Assembly: GCF_001625305.1 (NCBI RefSeq)
Contig: NW_017803157.1
Coordinates: 3,849,655-3,913,654 of the forward strand
DNA length: 64,000 nt
Source: Branchiostoma belcheri
Lineage: Eukaryota > Chordata > Leptocardii > Amphioxiformes > Branchiostomatidae
Direction: 5' to 3'
Shown here piece after piece: positions 63,986 through 64,000 of the stretch. The notes under the pieces were generated by a model. The model saw only the letters and a program-made list of their open reading frames with translations, was not told the DNA's origin and ran no database searches. Position numbers and translations under genes: made by a program. Position 1 is the stretch's first letter. Every line of letters starts with the position of its first letter.

Positions 63986-64000
63986 AAAATGCTGGGCCCC

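Noticed and set aside
1-64000. LTR retroelements or capsid-bearing elements
   Set aside because: No paired long terminal repeats, and no gag, integrase or envelope-like frames were recognised.

Overview
The window looks like animal nuclear DNA, most likely from a lancelet (Branchiostoma) or another marine invertebrate deuterostome. The evidence is one recognisable spliced gene with GT-AG introns and AATAAA signals, a dense population of short non-autonomous DNA transposons, LINE 3' tails and tRNA-derived SINEs. No open frame in the window encodes a transposase or a complete reverse transcriptase. The lancelet assignment is an inference from overall character, not from a database match.

The only gene I can model with confidence is on the minus strand between 56303 and 50207. 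It is the ortholog of STPG2 (sperm-tail PG-rich repeat protein 2): ten coding exons with phase-compatible junctions, a start resembling the vertebrate MYDRAPR start, about eleven STPG (PGPGxY-like) repeats and about 567 residues. Its upstream region carries two RFX-type X-boxes, as expected for a ciliary or flagellar gene. On the plus strand at about 57.69-57.96 kb a CCAAT box, a CRE-like site and a strong splice donor suggest the first exon of a divergently transcribed gene whose coding exons lie beyond the window or were not recognised.

Region by region: 1-50 kb is gene-poor and repeat-rich. It holds tandem arrays (1.97-2.97, 3.26-4.0, 12.3-12.6, 13.6-14.0, 14.2-14.7, 19.4-19.7, 31.58-31.84 and 44.5-45.7 kb), microsatellites at 10.5-11.0 and 20.7-20.9 kb, and many MITE-like elements. 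50.2-56.3 kb is STPG2, with repeat-laden introns. 56.3-58.1 kb is a GC-rich divergent promoter zone. 58.1-64 kb is again repeats, plus a pair of X-boxes near 60.65 kb and a SINE at the right edge.

The repeats fall into families that I define from the sequence itself. (H) A Harbinger-like MITE, ends GGCCACACC/GGTGTGGCC, 3-bp TAA or TTA target duplications, about 368-384 bp when full. (A, B, D and a 71-bp form) Families sharing TAG...CTA ends and 9-bp target duplications. (G) A hAT-like MITE, ends CAGGGCTCGAAAT, 5-bp target duplications. (S) An odd element with GGGCCTGCA/TGCAGGCCC ends and an interior of degenerate ~30-bp units rich in TTACG; three of its five copies sit at the junction of two direct repeats of host sequence. 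(P) Terminal pieces resembling Penelope-like elements. (L) LINE 3' ends. Family S and its link to flanking duplications is the least conventional thing in the window.
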